Positions 18,182 through 27,864 of a DNA stretch of 64,000 bases are shown here, in pieces. Made by a program: the position numbers and the translations under genes. This stretch comes from Gemmatales bacterium. GTDB lineage: Bacteria > Planctomycetota > Planctomycetia > Gemmatales > Gemmataceae. The DNA lies in NCBI GenBank assembly GCA_026004675.1, contig BPJP01000006.1, forward strand, positions 124,001 through 188,000. Reading direction: 5' to 3'. Below the pieces are notes generated by a model, which did no database searches, was not told the origin of the DNA, and saw nothing but the letters and a program-made list of their open reading frames with translations. Within the stretch, counting starts at the first letter, position 1. Every line of letters begins with the position of its first letter.

Positions 18182-20679
18182 ATGTCGACTGATTCTCAGA
18201 TGTTAGTGTCACTGGCCGCCGAGGGTATCGGTGGAGTCGTGACGGGGTGTGCGGATATCCTTGGTCCGGGTCGAACCACGAACGACGCGATTGCGCCGAA
18301 AGCCATTAACTTGTTTGGCCCGCGGATCGTCGAAAGATGGATGACGGGTTTGAAGGAGAAGCCGAAAGAAGAACGCCTCAGGATACTGTCGTCATTGGTC
18401 GAATGCCCGCTTGAGCAGATAAGAAGTGTCGCCACCGAAAGCATCGAACGCCTGGCTGCGAACGCCAAACCGGAGGACCGGGCCATCGCTATTGAATACT
18501 TGTCGGCTATTCCGTTGGCGGTGAAGCGTTCGATGATTCAGGATCCGGAAACGGGCGTTTTGACCTTGCCAACGACACGGGCTGCGGACGACGGCCAACT
18601 GATGATTCGGCTTTTGCCAACCGACGCGCCGCCGTTTCCAATCAACACCGAGTTGCCTGGCACGCCGTACATTCTGGAAGAATTGCTTGGAATCGGCGGC
18701 TTTGGCGCTGTCTACAAAGCACGCAACCGCTTCGAGCAACACCAACATCCTCGTGCTATCAAATTCTGCCTCGATGCTTCGATGGTGGCCACACTCCATC
18801 GGGAGCGTACCATTCTTGACCGATTGATGCAGTTGATGCAGGAGAAAGAGGCCGAATGGTCCGAACATATTGTTCGCTTATGGGGGCACTCGCTGGATGC
18901 CAATCCGCCATTTTTGATCTATGAGTACGCGGCCGGTGGCGATCTAACCACCTACCTGCAGGTGACGCGGCAGAAAACCGGAAGAGGGTTTCGACCAGCG
19001 ACGGCATTCGACCTCATCGCGCAAGTGACAAAAGGGTTGGCTTTTGCCCACAGTCAAGGAATGGTTCACCGCGACCTCAAGCCCGCCAACGTCCTGATAA
19101 GCGGTTCGCGAATCAAGGTCACGGACTTCGGCATCGGCGGCGTCGTCGCTTCCCACGCGGTCCGCGGCATCAACACGATCGGCGCTTCACCCATCAGCCA
19201 GATGAGTGCCGTGGACCAGGCCAGGTTATTCCGCGGCAGCGGCACCCCCTTATACATGTCGCCAGAACAGCGTCGTGGCGATCAACCCGATCCCAGGCAC
19301 GATCTCTACAGCCTCGGCGTCATGTGGTACCAATTGCTCGTCGGTGATGTCACCCGGGAGCTTCATCCGGGCTGGCTCGATGAGTTGATGGAGGAATACC
19401 AAACGCCGAAGGAGCACATCGACATCATCCAACGCTGCGTCGGCTATTTCAAAAAGCGCCCTGCCAACGCGGGAGAACTTCTGGCGATCATGACTGGCTC
19501 GACAAAGGCCGCGCCAATACCTGCTTCCACGTCGCCCCCTGCCGCGGCTCCCAGTCAGCAATCACCGGCAAAGAATGAATTCGAACGCAAACATGTCGAA
19601 GCGGAATTCGAGCAGTACCACAAACAACTCGTCGAGCTCATTGAACGCGACGCTTTCAAAGAAGCTCGCCAGTTGGTCACAGCCATGCTGGAACTCAAGC
19701 CAGGCGACAAGGAAACCGTCAGCGTCCGCAATTTTCTCGACGAAAAACTCTCGATTCCGCTCGAGGAAATTCACGTATTCGCGGAACACAAAGGCTGGGT
19801 CCGTAGTGTCGCCTGTTCGCCGGATGGCACTCTCGCCGTCTCAGGAGGCGACGACGGGGGTGCCGATCATTTGGGATATCGCTGGCCGAAAACGACTCGC
19901 CGTCCTCGCCGGACATAAAGCCGCCGTCATGAGCGTCTCCTTTTCGCCCGATGGCAAAACGATCGTCACTGGCAGCTGGGACGGCTCGGCTCGCCTCTGG
20001 GACCTTGAAACACAAAGCGAAATCCAACGCTTCAGCGGCAAGTGGAAACAGGTCAAATGTGTAACGTTCTCGCCTGATGGTTCGAAACTTCTCGTCGCCA
20101 GCGACGACCGTATCGACTTGATCGACGTTTCCAGCAAAAAATGTCTGCACACGCTCGTTGGCCATAATGACGTTGTCGAGTCAGTTAGTTTTTCACCCGA
20201 TGGCCGACTGGCTGCATCGGGCGGCGATGATGGTACCGTACGCATCTGGGACTTGACAAGCGGCAAGGAGTTGGCCTGCATCAATGCCCCACCAGGACAC
20301 CGTCTCCGGCGTCCGGTTTACACCGAATGGCAAATGGGTGCTTTCAGGCAGTTCCGATAATACGGCCAGAGTATGGGATATTTTCAGCAGGAAGGAACTG
20401 CGCCGTTTTGAAGGACATGCCAACTGGGTCAACTGCATCGGTTTCGTGCCCAACGCCCTTCGCATATTCACCGGCAGCGGTGGCGAGATCGTGGACGGCA
20501 AATTCCAGGACGGCGAAGATACCACCGTGCGCATCTGGGACCTGCAAACCGAACGCGAGTTGTTCCGCTTCGCCGGACACCAAGCGTCCGTCACTTGCGC
20601 TTGTTTCACTCCCGATGGACGACTGCTCATCACTGGAGCGCTTGACAAAACTGTCCGTCTGGTGCAAATGCCGGCATGA
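18182..20679 (+). CDS. Ser/Thr protein kinase with WD40 repeats, two +1 frameshifts
   Basis: A planctomycete-type fusion. Residues about 1-120 are helical. The kinase domain follows: YILEELLGIGGFGAVYKA (P-loop), AIKFC (Lys194), GMVHRDLKPANVL (Asp298), VTDFGIGG in place of DFG, and GSGTPLYMSPEQ. After a linker, six or so WD40 repeats start at VFAEHKGWVRSVACSPDG. The frame breaks twice: removing one G from 19856-19860 and one C from 20287-20290 restores SGGDDGVPIIWDIAGRK and INAHQDTVSGVRFTPNG. The full protein is about 830 residues. It probably senses through the propeller; the substrate is unknown. Confidence 0.85.
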
Positions 20680-20699
20680 TTCTTTCCGCACGCTCGGCG

Positions 20700-20753
20700 C
20701 CATGCTTTCGGGCGATGTTCTTTTGAATACTCGCCTATTCCCCGAAAGCATGG
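20700..20753. repeat. 13-bp inverted repeat between convergent genes
   Basis: Perfect arms CCATGCTTTCGGG (20700-20712) and CCCGAAAGCATGG (20741-20753) around a 28-nt loop. It lies between the end of the kinase gene and the end of the metalloprotease gene on the other strand, so it may work as a two-way terminator, though no T run follows. Confidence 0.5.
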
Positions 20754-20778
20754 TCTACCGAATGCGCGTATAAATCGG

Positions 20779-23445
20779 CTAGGGTTCCCTTACCTGCACG
20801 GAAGCATCGAGTATTTTGGCGATGCGGTCGTGCGTCTCCTGAAGATGAGCTCGCGAGGTGTCGTCGAGTCCCTGCTTCATTTTCAAAGCCTTGGCGATTT
20901 GTCCCTGGATTTCGCGCAAATGCAGCCGTGCCAGGCTGCGAGCATCTGGCGGCGCGGACCGTTCTCCAAGCAGTAGCGCACTCAAGCTCTTGATATGCTC
21001 ACGCTGCAAATTTCGGCGGATGATCGATGATTTTGGTTTTCCTTCCCCAGGAGGCACGTCCGCCCATACAGCTTCAGTGACGCCGCGGAACACTTCCGCG
21101 ATCGTCAACGGCTGGTCGCCGTTATTGTACTGCAGCGAGTTGTCCTGAATCCGCTGCAACACCGAAGGATCGAACAGATGATCCAGCACAATGCGCTGGA
21201 TACTCAAGATTCGGCTATGCAGCCGAAAGCTCGCCGAGGAAAACAGGGCATGCTCGTTGCCCCAATGCATCCAGCGATCGGCCGCCAGTCGACGCAGCAA
21301 TTGAGGCGAAAACTGGAAAGGCTTGTCAGTCAGAATATGTTCTTCGAGAAACTTCAATGCTTCGCGTTGTTTTTTCGTTTCGACGGGAACGATGGGATCC
21401 TGGCCGCCTTTGTCGCCGTGGTGATCCCGGTTGATGTACTGTCCGCCGACAAAATTGGAAACCAGGTGGGCGGCATTGCCGTACTGCCCCAACAGCAAAC
21501 TGAACGATTGCCTGACCCGCTGGTAACCTTCTCCGTCTTGAACGACTTTGTCCGCCAGCTTTTCGAACAATTCATCGGCCAGCGCGATGCGGTGTTTGGC
21601 GAATTCCATCGGATCATTGCCCAAGTCCCAAACGTTGATCAAGGGATCCGGCGTACCGTACAAGTCTTCGTCGGTTCCGTAATCGTGGTCGGGCAGGGAC
21701 GCCTTGGCGGCGATCTTCTTCAGTTCGGCGTATTCCCCTTCCGTGCCACCGCTCAGCGGTTTGTAGGCGTATTCAATCGCCAGATAGTCATAGGGGCCAA
21801 GCGTCGTGGTGAAGTAATCGCCCTGTTTCACTCCTTTGGGAGCGATGTTGACCGGATTGTAATCCATGACTGAACCGGTCAGCCCTTTCTTGCGGGTGAT
21901 GTCGATCTTGTGAAGATCGGAAAACCTGAGCATCGTGCTCGCCTTGAAGTTGTGACGCAGTCCAAGGGTATGCCCGACCTCGTGCATGGTGGTTTCTTTG
22001 ATTGCCTGACCGATCACTTCTTCGATGGCCTCGTCGATGTTCTTGCCTTCGTTGCGAACAGCAAGAGCGACCGCAGCCATACCCAGTTCCAACCTGCGTT
22101 GTGCCCCGCACTGGCATAAACCGCGCTGGATGGCCCAGAAACGTCGCTGCGGCTCATTCCAACCCAGCGTGCCGGAATTCGTATCCTCCGGTTTGGGTTG
22201 CTGCCAGAGCAACGAGGCACGCGGGAAAAACGGCCGCTGCGGCAATGTCCACCCCTTCCGCGTCGCCTGGATCAAACTTGCTGGCTCTTCGATCTTTCCT
22301 TGCCCGTTCAAAAAGAGGCGGTAGGAATGTTTCATATAACGCACCATGTCGGCATCGAAAACGATGTCGGCATCCAAGATTTCACCCGTCATGGGGTTGG
22401 CACGCGATGGCCCCATCGCGTAACCTCGGTCATTAGTGATCCAGCGAAATGTGGCGTAGTTGATGTCTTCCGGTTCGAACTCTTCGCCTTCCTGCTGTCG
22501 GACTTCGATGGCGTCCAGGAAGCCAATGCGTTCAAAGGCTTTATTCCACTCCAGAATGCCGTCACGGACGTACTTGCGATACTGGATCGGGACCGATTTT
22601 TCGATCCAAAAAACGATTTTCTTCTTTGGCGGCGACAGCTTGCCGTCACTATAGGCGCGCTCGAGCCGCCAGCGATTGATGTAACGCAGAAACGGCGTCT
22701 CTTTGTTATCAGTGGTGAAGTCCTTGACCACACTAAGAAAGTGTCCAACGCGATCGTCGGCAAGGCGCGGTTGGTAACCGGAAGGCAAATCGACCAGACC
22801 GTAATGTAACACGACGGTCGTGCCTCGCGGATCGATGACGCTGTCATCGCCGTAGCGCCGGCTGGTAAACGTAGCAGCAACCTCCAACTCGACATTGTTT
22901 TTGAACGCCTTGACCTTGTGCCAGGTGCTGCGTGATGCATCGAACGAACCGATGTCCAGATCGGCGAAGTCCGCCATAAACAAGCCGTTGAGATCGATGA
23001 GCACACCGGCACGCTTGGGATTGATGGTTTTGATGGGCAGAGATTTCAGTACGGAATCGGTGTACGTCGTTTCAACAGCCGTATCCGCAGGCGTCCCTTT
23101 CTTGGCTCGGAAGTGGACGTTGCGACGAATAACGTGCACATTGTCGCCAACCCGGTCAAAAACCAGGACCCATTGCTCGCCGAAGTTGAGGGTATGGCCT
23201 CCCATGCCCAGTCCGCGAGCGACAGCGATCGGACAAAGCAGGGGCTTCTTGAACTGGTTGGGTTTGATTTCGAGATAAACCCTGTTCTCCTTCTCCTTGT
23301 GGTAAAGCGTAAACAACCCTTCGTGGATTTTGGCCCCTTCCGTAAGCTTGTTGAAATCTCCGAATTTCGATTGGGACTGTCCAGGCAGACCAGCGCTGCC
23401 AAACAACAGCCAACCTATGGCTAAAAACTGGATAGTGCGTTGCAT
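20779..23445 (-). CDS. Secreted zinc metalloprotease (DUF5117/DUF4953-like)
   Basis: An 888-residue protein with a signal peptide (FLAIGWLLFGSAGLPG). The zinc site is MHEVGHTLGLRHNF, with the HExxH starting at His488 and a third His in LRHNF. SVMDYNPVNIAP is the Met-turn region. Upstream, PIQYRKYVRDGILEWNKAFERIGF is the typical helix of this planctomycete-abundant family, which combines DUF5117, a zincin core and a C-terminal DUF5118-like part. ATG 23445 has GGGGAAG upstream; the longer frame to 23583 has no support. It is probably periplasmic or outer-surface; substrate unknown. Confidence 0.85.
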   Translation of the reverse strand: MQRTIQFLAIGWLLFGSAGLPGQSQSKFGDFNKLTEGAKIHEGLFTLYHKEKENRVYLEIKPNQFKKPLLCPIAVARGLGMGGHTLNFGEQWVLVFDRVGDNVHVIRRNVHFRAKKGTPADTAVETTYTDSVLKSLPIKTINPKRAGVLIDLNGLFMADFADLDIGSFDASRSTWHKVKAFKNNVELEVAATFTSRRYGDDSVIDPRGTTVVLHYGLVDLPSGYQPRLADDRVGHFLSVVKDFTTDNKETPFLRYINRWRLERAYSDGKLSPPKKKIVFWIEKSVPIQYRKYVRDGILEWNKAFERIGFLDAIEVRQQEGEEFEPEDINYATFRWITNDRGYAMGPSRANPMTGEILDADIVFDADMVRYMKHSYRLFLNGQGKIEEPASLIQATRKGWTLPQRPFFPRASLLWQQPKPEDTNSGTLGWNEPQRRFWAIQRGLCQCGAQRRLELGMAAVALAVRNEGKNIDEAIEEVIGQAIKETTMHEVGHTLGLRHNFKASTMLRFSDLHKIDITRKKGLTGSVMDYNPVNIAPKGVKQGDYFTTTLGPYDYLAIEYAYKPLSGGTEGEYAELKKIAAKASLPDHDYGTDEDLYGTPDPLINVWDLGNDPMEFAKHRIALADELFEKLADKVVQDGEGYQRVRQSFSLLLGQYGNAAHLVSNFVGGQYINRDHHGDKGGQDPIVPVETKKQREALKFLEEHILTDKPFQFSPQLLRRLAADRWMHWGNEHALFSSASFRLHSRILSIQRIVLDHLFDPSVLQRIQDNSLQYNNGDQPLTIAEVFRGVTEAVWADVPPGEGKPKSSIIRRNLQREHIKSLSALLLGERSAPPDARSLARLHLREIQGQIAKALKMKQGLDDTSRAHLQETHDRIAKILDASVQVREP

Positions 23446-23752
23446 CTTCTTCCCCTTTCGGCTGGATGAAACCAAATTCATCGTAGTCAGGAAAGACGCA
23501 TAGAACAAGCAAAGTCTAACTGGTTTGCCGGTTATGGCGACTGATTGCCGGCAGGAGGACCGCCAAATGAGGAAGGACCGCACCGTTGGTGCGACCGGAT
23601 TGACCGCTGTCGGCTTGGGCGACGGCGTGAACGCGCCAAGCGATACAATGATTCTCCAGATTCAACTGAACATATTTATTCTAGCGCCAGAGCGCCAGCC
23701 ATCCGGCCAATTCCACTTGCTTAAAGGCTGGTAATTGGAACAATACCACTTT
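23446..23752. other. Divergent promoter region, no gene seen
   Basis: About 300 bp between the leftward metalloprotease and the rightward PLP enzyme. It holds no recognisable coding sequence, tRNA or repeat. Both genes' promoters should lie here; none could be placed with confidence. Confidence 0.4.
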
Positions 23753-24901
23753 ATGTCCGAATCTCTACATCCCGACGTCAATCTTGGTCGAAGCGTGCCT
23801 TTGGCACCGCCCCTGTTCCAGTCAGCGGTTTATACGTTGCCTGACCTCGACGCTCTCGAGCGGATCATGAACGGAGAGGAACCAGGCTTCATTTATGCCC
23901 GTGATGGGCATCCGAATGCGTTGGATTTGGCCCAACAAATGGCTGCCCTTCACGGCGCCGATTGGGCGATGGTCTGTGGTTCGGGGATGGCGGCCATCAC
24001 GGCGGCCATTCTCGCAGTCATTCAACAAGGGGATCGCATCATTGCCAGCGATCGCCTCTATGGCCGAACTTCCCAATTGTTCAGCCAGGAGTTAGGGAGG
24101 TTTGGGGTAACGACTACTTATGTCGATGCCTGCGATCTGGAACAAGTGCGCGATGCTTTTCGCGATCCGGCGCGCCTTTTGTTCGTCGAAACGATGTCCA
24201 ACCCAATGTTGCGCCTCGTTGACTTGGAAAGCCTGGCCTCTCTGGCCCACGACAACGATTGCATTTTCGTCGTGGACAACACCTTCGCGACGCCAATTTT
24301 GACCAGACCGATCTGCTATGGTGCGGACCTCGTCGTCGAGAGTTTGACGAAAATGATCGGCGGTCATAGCGATGTCACACTCGGCACCTTGTGTGGCCAG
24401 GGAGACTGGCTGCCGCAGGTGACGCAACTGGTCAGCATTTGGGGACTGGCGGCGAATCCGTTCGATTGCTGGTTGGCGTCGCGCGGGCTGGCAACATTGC
24501 CGCTGCGGATGCGGGCAGCCTGCGAAAACGCACAAGCATTAGCCGCCTGGTTGCCGCTCCAGCGTAATGTCTCGCGCGTCATTTATCCGGGGATGTCCGA
24601 CCATCCGGACCATGCACTGGCACGAAAGTTCCTCGATGGTGGCTTTGGCAACATGCTTTGTTTCGAGCTGCGCGGAGGCCGCGACGCCGTCAACCGCTTC
24701 ATGCGGAAAGCTCCGGGGATTCCCTTCAGCCCGTCGTTAGGCAACATTACCACAACATGTAGCCATCCTGCGTCCACGTCCCACCGTTACGTCAGCCCGG
24801 CCGAAAAAAAACGACAAGGTATCAGTGACGGCCTCATCCGCCTTTCGGTAGGCATCGAGGAACTATCCCAGATTCAGGAGGAAATAAGAAAAGGATTATA
24901 A
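23753..24901 (+). CDS. Cys/Met-metabolism PLP-dependent enzyme
   Basis: A 382-residue fold-type I enzyme of the cystathionine gamma-synthase / methionine gamma-lyase family. LAPPLFQSAVYTLPD, FIYARDGHPNALDLAQQMAALHGADWAMVCGSGMAAI (cofactor phosphate site), VVDNTFATPILTRPI and ESLTKMIGGHSDVTLG are present; the PLP lysine is Lys200. The end, GLIRLSVGIEELSQI, is standard. Sequence alone does not separate synthase, lyase and O-acetylhomoserine sulfhydrylase. ATG 23753 is preferred to the TTG at 23735. Its stop overlaps the end of the PilZ gene on the other strand by 6 bp. Confidence 0.88.
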   Translation: MSESLHPDVNLGRSVPLAPPLFQSAVYTLPDLDALERIMNGEEPGFIYARDGHPNALDLAQQMAALHGADWAMVCGSGMAAITAAILAVIQQGDRIIASDRLYGRTSQLFSQELGRFGVTTTYVDACDLEQVRDAFRDPARLLFVETMSNPMLRLVDLESLASLAHDNDCIFVVDNTFATPILTRPICYGADLVVESLTKMIGGHSDVTLGTLCGQGDWLPQVTQLVSIWGLAANPFDCWLASRGLATLPLRMRAACENAQALAAWLPLQRNVSRVIYPGMSDHPDHALARKFLDGGFGNMLCFELRGGRDAVNRFMRKAPGIPFSPSLGNITTTCSHPASTSHRYVSPAEKKRQGISDGLIRLSVGIEELSQIQEEIRKGL

Positions 24902-25255
24902 CGGCAACCGCCACGTCAGATGACAGGCAACGTAGTGGCTTAGAATAAAGCTGTCCCGATCGTCGACGAATTCACATCCCAACCGACAGAAGCCATCCGC
25001 TTGACGGCGGTTGCGGACGCACACCTTGATGCCGGCTGCGTCTTCCGGGAGCGAAGCCATCTGCAAATCCAAAACCGTGCCGTCTTCAATTTCCTGATTT
25101 TCAACTTCCAAACAAATGCCGCCGTTCGATCGGTCGATGATCCATGCCGGATAAGGCTGTTCAAGGGCATCGGTCGGATCGTTGACAAAAACGCGCAGTG
25201 CGGTTTTGAAACGCGGATAGGCCCGTCTTTCAAATGCAAAGATTCGGTTTCGCAT
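24896..25255 (-). CDS. PilZ-domain protein (c-di-GMP receptor)
   Basis: A 119-residue single-domain protein. ERRAYPRFK supplies the RxxxR part of the cyclic-di-GMP site, and DRSNGGICLE the DxSxxG part. The strand pattern to GCEFVDD is standard PilZ. It would bind c-di-GMP in the cytoplasm, with the output depending on a partner. No motility or polysaccharide gene is adjacent. It is convergent with the PLP enzyme gene. Confidence 0.85.
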   Translation of the reverse strand: MRNRIFAFERRAYPRFKTALRVFVNDPTDALEQPYPAWIIDRSNGGICLEVENQEIEDGTVLDLQMASLPEDAAGIKVCVRNRRQADGFCRLGCEFVDDRDSFILSHYVACHLTWRLPL

Positions 25256-25535
25256 AACGATCCATTCGGCCGTTCGTGACGAGAAGTTGCCCGTTTAGAC
25301 GGTTCAACGCGGGCGAAAGTTCCCGCAAATTGGCAACCATCGCAAGAATGGATCATATCGACGTTTCTTGCTGTTGGATCGGCTTTTAGGACAAATGAAA
25401 AGTCAGGCTCAAGAGACGAACAAAGGGATTGGCGGTAGCGATAGTAGGATTCGGGGAACTCCCACCAGTCGGCAACGAGTTCGCTGGACGTTTAGATCAG
25501 GGCCCAGGAAGGTCTATTGTACAAGCGTAACGGAT

Positions 25536-25582
25536 TGGACAGGGCCGGGGTCGAACCGGCGACCTAAGGATTTTCAGTCCTT
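25536..25582 (-). other. Prophage attachment site: 3' part of tRNA-Phe(GAA)
   Basis: On the minus strand these 47 nt form a tRNA 3' part: anticodon stem-loop AAGGA-CTGAAAA-TCCTT (anticodon GAA, Phe), variable AGGTC, T arm GCCGG-TTCGACC-CCGGC, then acceptor strand CCTGTCC and discriminator A. The 5' half (D arm and GGACAGG) is absent; instead integrase coding sequence follows. This is the classic remnant left when a phage integrates into a tRNA gene and carries a copy of the 3' end. The intact tRNA-Phe should lie beyond the right edge. Confidence 0.85.
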
Positions 25583-26544
25583 AGCCAAATCGCTTGGCAA
25601 AAACCTTCTCGGCGATGCGGCGGACGTGCCGCTTTTCGCACCTCGCTTTCGAGTAATAGTGGACAAGACTGGTGTTCGTGTGACCAAGACCCGTCGCGAT
25701 CTCTCGGTCGCTCAAGCCGCGCGTCTCGGCCAGCGAGGCCCAGAGGTGCCGAAACATGTAACCAGTTACACGCAGGCCCAGGCGTTTCGCCGTTCGTCGG
25801 AGGTTTCGAGAGAACGAATCGGCCGTCCACGGTTCGCCTCGGCTGTTCGTAAAAATGTGTTCATCGTCGCTCTTTCGCCGTTCCCAGCGCCGGCGAAGGA
25901 GGCGATACATCACCGGATCGAGACCGATCAGCCGGCTCTTGCCGGTCGATCGGCTCGTCTTGTGCTGTCTCAGCTCGATGACTCGGTTTTCCCAATCCAC
26001 ATCTCGCCAGCGAACCGCGCGCATTTCGCATGTTCGCGCCGAGCGGGCAAGCAGCATCAAGGCGAGTTTGAGGGGGCGCGAGCCGAAGCGCATGAGCAGG
26101 ACGTATTCGCGCAGCGTTGCGGCTCGCCGTGGGACGACGGGGAGCTTCAACGCCCGGCTGCGGTAATAAGGGCTTTTTTCGATCAAGCCGCCCTCTCGTG
26201 CTGCCCAGGTGAAGCACGTCACAATCTCCGATCGAAGCCGACGGCGGTAGGCGTTGGACCAGGGCTTAGAAAGCAAAAAAATCCTCCAAATCTGCATTAC
26301 GCGATTCGGAGATTGTCAACTCGGCGATTGCAACCTTGCAATCCGCTGGTTGAAATTGAAGAAAAGTGTTCAAATCGCGTTTACACGCTTTGAAGTGTAT
26401 TGCGCTCACATCGCCCGCTTTGAGCCGGCGCTCAAGGTGGGCAAGGTAGACCGACACGACCTCAGCGTTGGTCGGGTCGCTGACGATTTGTCGCCGCACC
26501 GTGGTGTCACGGGACGACGAGACAAATTTTTGGATGGCGGTCAT
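25581..26544 (-). CDS. int: Tyrosine integrase of the prophage, one +1 frameshift
   Basis: A site-specific recombinase of about 320 residues. The N-terminal frame (26544 to about 26275) is a SAM-like core-binding domain, and the second frame has the catalytic domain: SARTCEMRAVRW (first Arg), a KTSR region (Lys), YMFRHLWAS (second Arg, with Tyr where His is usual), LGHTNTSLVHYYSK (His and nucleophile Tyr). Removing one base from the A7 at 26275-26281 joins them. Its stop codon falls inside the tRNA-Phe fragment, as expected for an integrase beside its own att site. It reads away from the rest of the prophage. Confidence 0.88.
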
Positions 26545-26550
26545 GGTGCA

Positions 26551-26627
26551 GGCTCCCTTTCGGCTCGTAAGGTAGGAAGCCTGCTACCGGCGGCGGCGCT
26601 GGCAGCACCTCCGCCGGTCTTTTTTTG
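26551..26627 (+). terminator. Leader-terminator element, copy 1
   Basis: A rho-independent terminator on the plus strand: CCGGCGG...CCGCCGG stem, then T7 at 26620-26627. It is preceded by a second hairpin, GGTAG-gaagcctg-CTACC. A near-identical element of about 75 bp lies at 35957-36030. Here it precedes the first rightward early genes and lies upstream of the leftward integrase. It may block read-through or act as an attenuator. Confidence 0.6.
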
Positions 26628-26657
26628 TCTTCTTCAATGTAGCCTCAGGATTCTGAG

Positions 26658-26990
26658 ATGGCAACGAAGAGAAATACGTATCGAGGGCAGCGGAGTTACC
26701 AAGGAATCCGGGTCTTTAAAAACGGCTGGCCACTCAGCCCGACAAAGTCTTTGCGACATCGCTGCCATTCTCCGGCTGGTTTTTGCTGGGGTTCGTGTGG
26801 CCCTGGAGCGGACCAGCTAGCTCTGGCTCTTCTCCTCGAAGAAACGACTGAGGAAGAAGCTCTCGCGCTTTATCAACTATTCAAATTCGAAGTCGTCGCG
26901 TCTTTCCCAGTAGAAGGCTGGCACAGCGCATCAGGCACGATCCAGGCATGGCTTGAGGAAAAGCGTGCGATCAAAGCAAGGAGCCGATGA
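26658..26990 (+). CDS. DUF6166-like phage protein
   Basis: A 110-residue protein with the layout of DUF6166: YRGQRSYQGIRVFKNG, then SPAGFCWGSCGPGADQLALALLLEE, and FKFEVVASFPVEGW. The family is common in phages and mobile elements and its role is unknown. It is the first rightward gene of the prophage and its stop overlaps the start of the metallopeptidase gene, so it probably leads the early operon. Confidence 0.7.
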   Translation: MATKRNTYRGQRSYQGIRVFKNGWPLSPTKSLRHRCHSPAGFCWGSCGPGADQLALALLLEETTEEEALALYQLFKFEVVASFPVEGWHSASGTIQAWLEEKRAIKARSR

Positions 26991-27514
26991 TGAAAAAAGC
27001 CAAACCCGTCACGGTAAAAAAAATTCCCGAAGATCACGAAACATACGCGATTCTAAGGGAGTTGGTGGACGCTTATCACGTCCACCTTGCCGAAGCGAAA
27101 ATTGCTTTGGCCTTTCGTTATGGCTGGTCTCCGGACCAAGACGGCTATTTGAAACTCGGCCAGACGAAAAAAGGGAGCGACCTCGATCGATCGCTTCACG
27201 GCTACGATTTTGTGATTCTGTTGAATTACGAAGTTTGGGAAGAGATCACGGATGACGCCGTAAAGCGTTATATAGTGGACCATGAGTTGTGCCATTGCCA
27301 GGTTGCTACCGACAGTAACGGTCAACCGAGAAAGGACGAGTTGGGACGGACGATGTATCGGCTGCGAAAGCACGATGTCGAGGAATTTCTCGAAACCATG
27401 GAACGGCATGGATTGCTGACGCACCGTTTGCAGTGTTTTGCCAAAGCGGTTTTGGAAGCGAAGAACTCGCCGTTATTCGTTCGTGGAGAGTCAAATAAAC
27501 GGGAAGCCGGATAA
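26987..27514 (+). CDS. Putative phage metallopeptidase
   Basis: A 175-residue protein with a zincin-like motif, DHELCHC (HExxH), after the strand YDFVILLNYEVWEEI, as in the phage metallopeptidase family (putative, PF18894-type). LVDAYHVHLAEAKIALAF at the N-terminus also fits that family. It overlaps the previous gene by 4 bp. Its role in infection is unknown; proteolysis of a host factor is conceivable. Confidence 0.78.
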   Translation: MMKKAKPVTVKKIPEDHETYAILRELVDAYHVHLAEAKIALAFRYGWSPDQDGYLKLGQTKKGSDLDRSLHGYDFVILLNYEVWEEITDDAVKRYIVDHELCHCQVATDSNGQPRKDELGRTMYRLRKHDVEEFLETMERHGLLTHRLQCFAKAVLEAKNSPLFVRGESNKREAG

Positions 27515-27677
27515 CAGGCTGGATGAGTTCGCTCGACTGGTCCAGCAGATGAGAACTGCGCAGAAGGAATATTTCCTCGAGAAATCGTCAAAGAAACTTC
27601 GATTCGCCAAAGACCTGGAACGCCGCGTCGATGACTGGCTTACGAAGTTTTTCGACCGGCAACAAAAGTTCTTTTAA
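27483..27677 (+). CDS. Small helical hypothetical protein
   Basis: A frame of 64 residues from GTG 27483, overlapping the end of the metallopeptidase gene. It is almost all charged helix (LDEFARLVQQMRTAQKEYFLEKSSKKLRFAKDLERRVDDWL) and could form a coiled coil. The start is uncertain; an internal ATG at 27549 is the alternative. It has no known motif. Confidence 0.5.
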   Translation: MESQINGKPDNRLDEFARLVQQMRTAQKEYFLEKSSKKLRFAKDLERRVDDWLTKFFDRQQKFF

Positions 27678-27705
27678 TCGGAACGTTTTTTAGAAAGGAT
27701 TCGCC

Positions 27706-27864
27706 ATGCTGGTACTGAGCAGGAAACAGAAGGAGCGCATAGTCATCAACAACCACATCAAGATCGAGGTCGTCGAAATCCGCGGCAACAAGGTGCGGAT
27801 CGGCATTATCGCGCCGAAGGACGTGCCCATCGTCCGTGAAGAGTTGAAAGGAAGCAGGAAATGA
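27706..27864 (+). CDS. csrA: CsrA-family translational regulator
   Basis: A 52-residue CsrA: MLVLSRKQKERIVINN, HIKIEVVEIRGNKVRIGI and APKDVPIVREEL are the three diagnostic blocks, including the LSRK N-terminus and the VRIGI-APKDVPIVREE RNA-binding C-terminal strand with its Arg. CsrA dimers bind GGA motifs in mRNA leaders to block or stabilise translation. An AAAGGA site precedes ATG 27706, and its stop overlaps the next start (ATGA). The small size keeps it out of ORF listings. In a prophage it may adjust host or phage translation. Confidence 0.92.
   Translation: MLVLSRKQKERIVINNHIKIEVVEIRGNKVRIGIIAPKDVPIVREELKGSRK

Noticed and set aside
25368-26393. Long rightward frame of 341 codons across the integrase
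   Set aside because: It is antisense to a clear tyrosine integrase and the tRNA fragment and lacks motifs.
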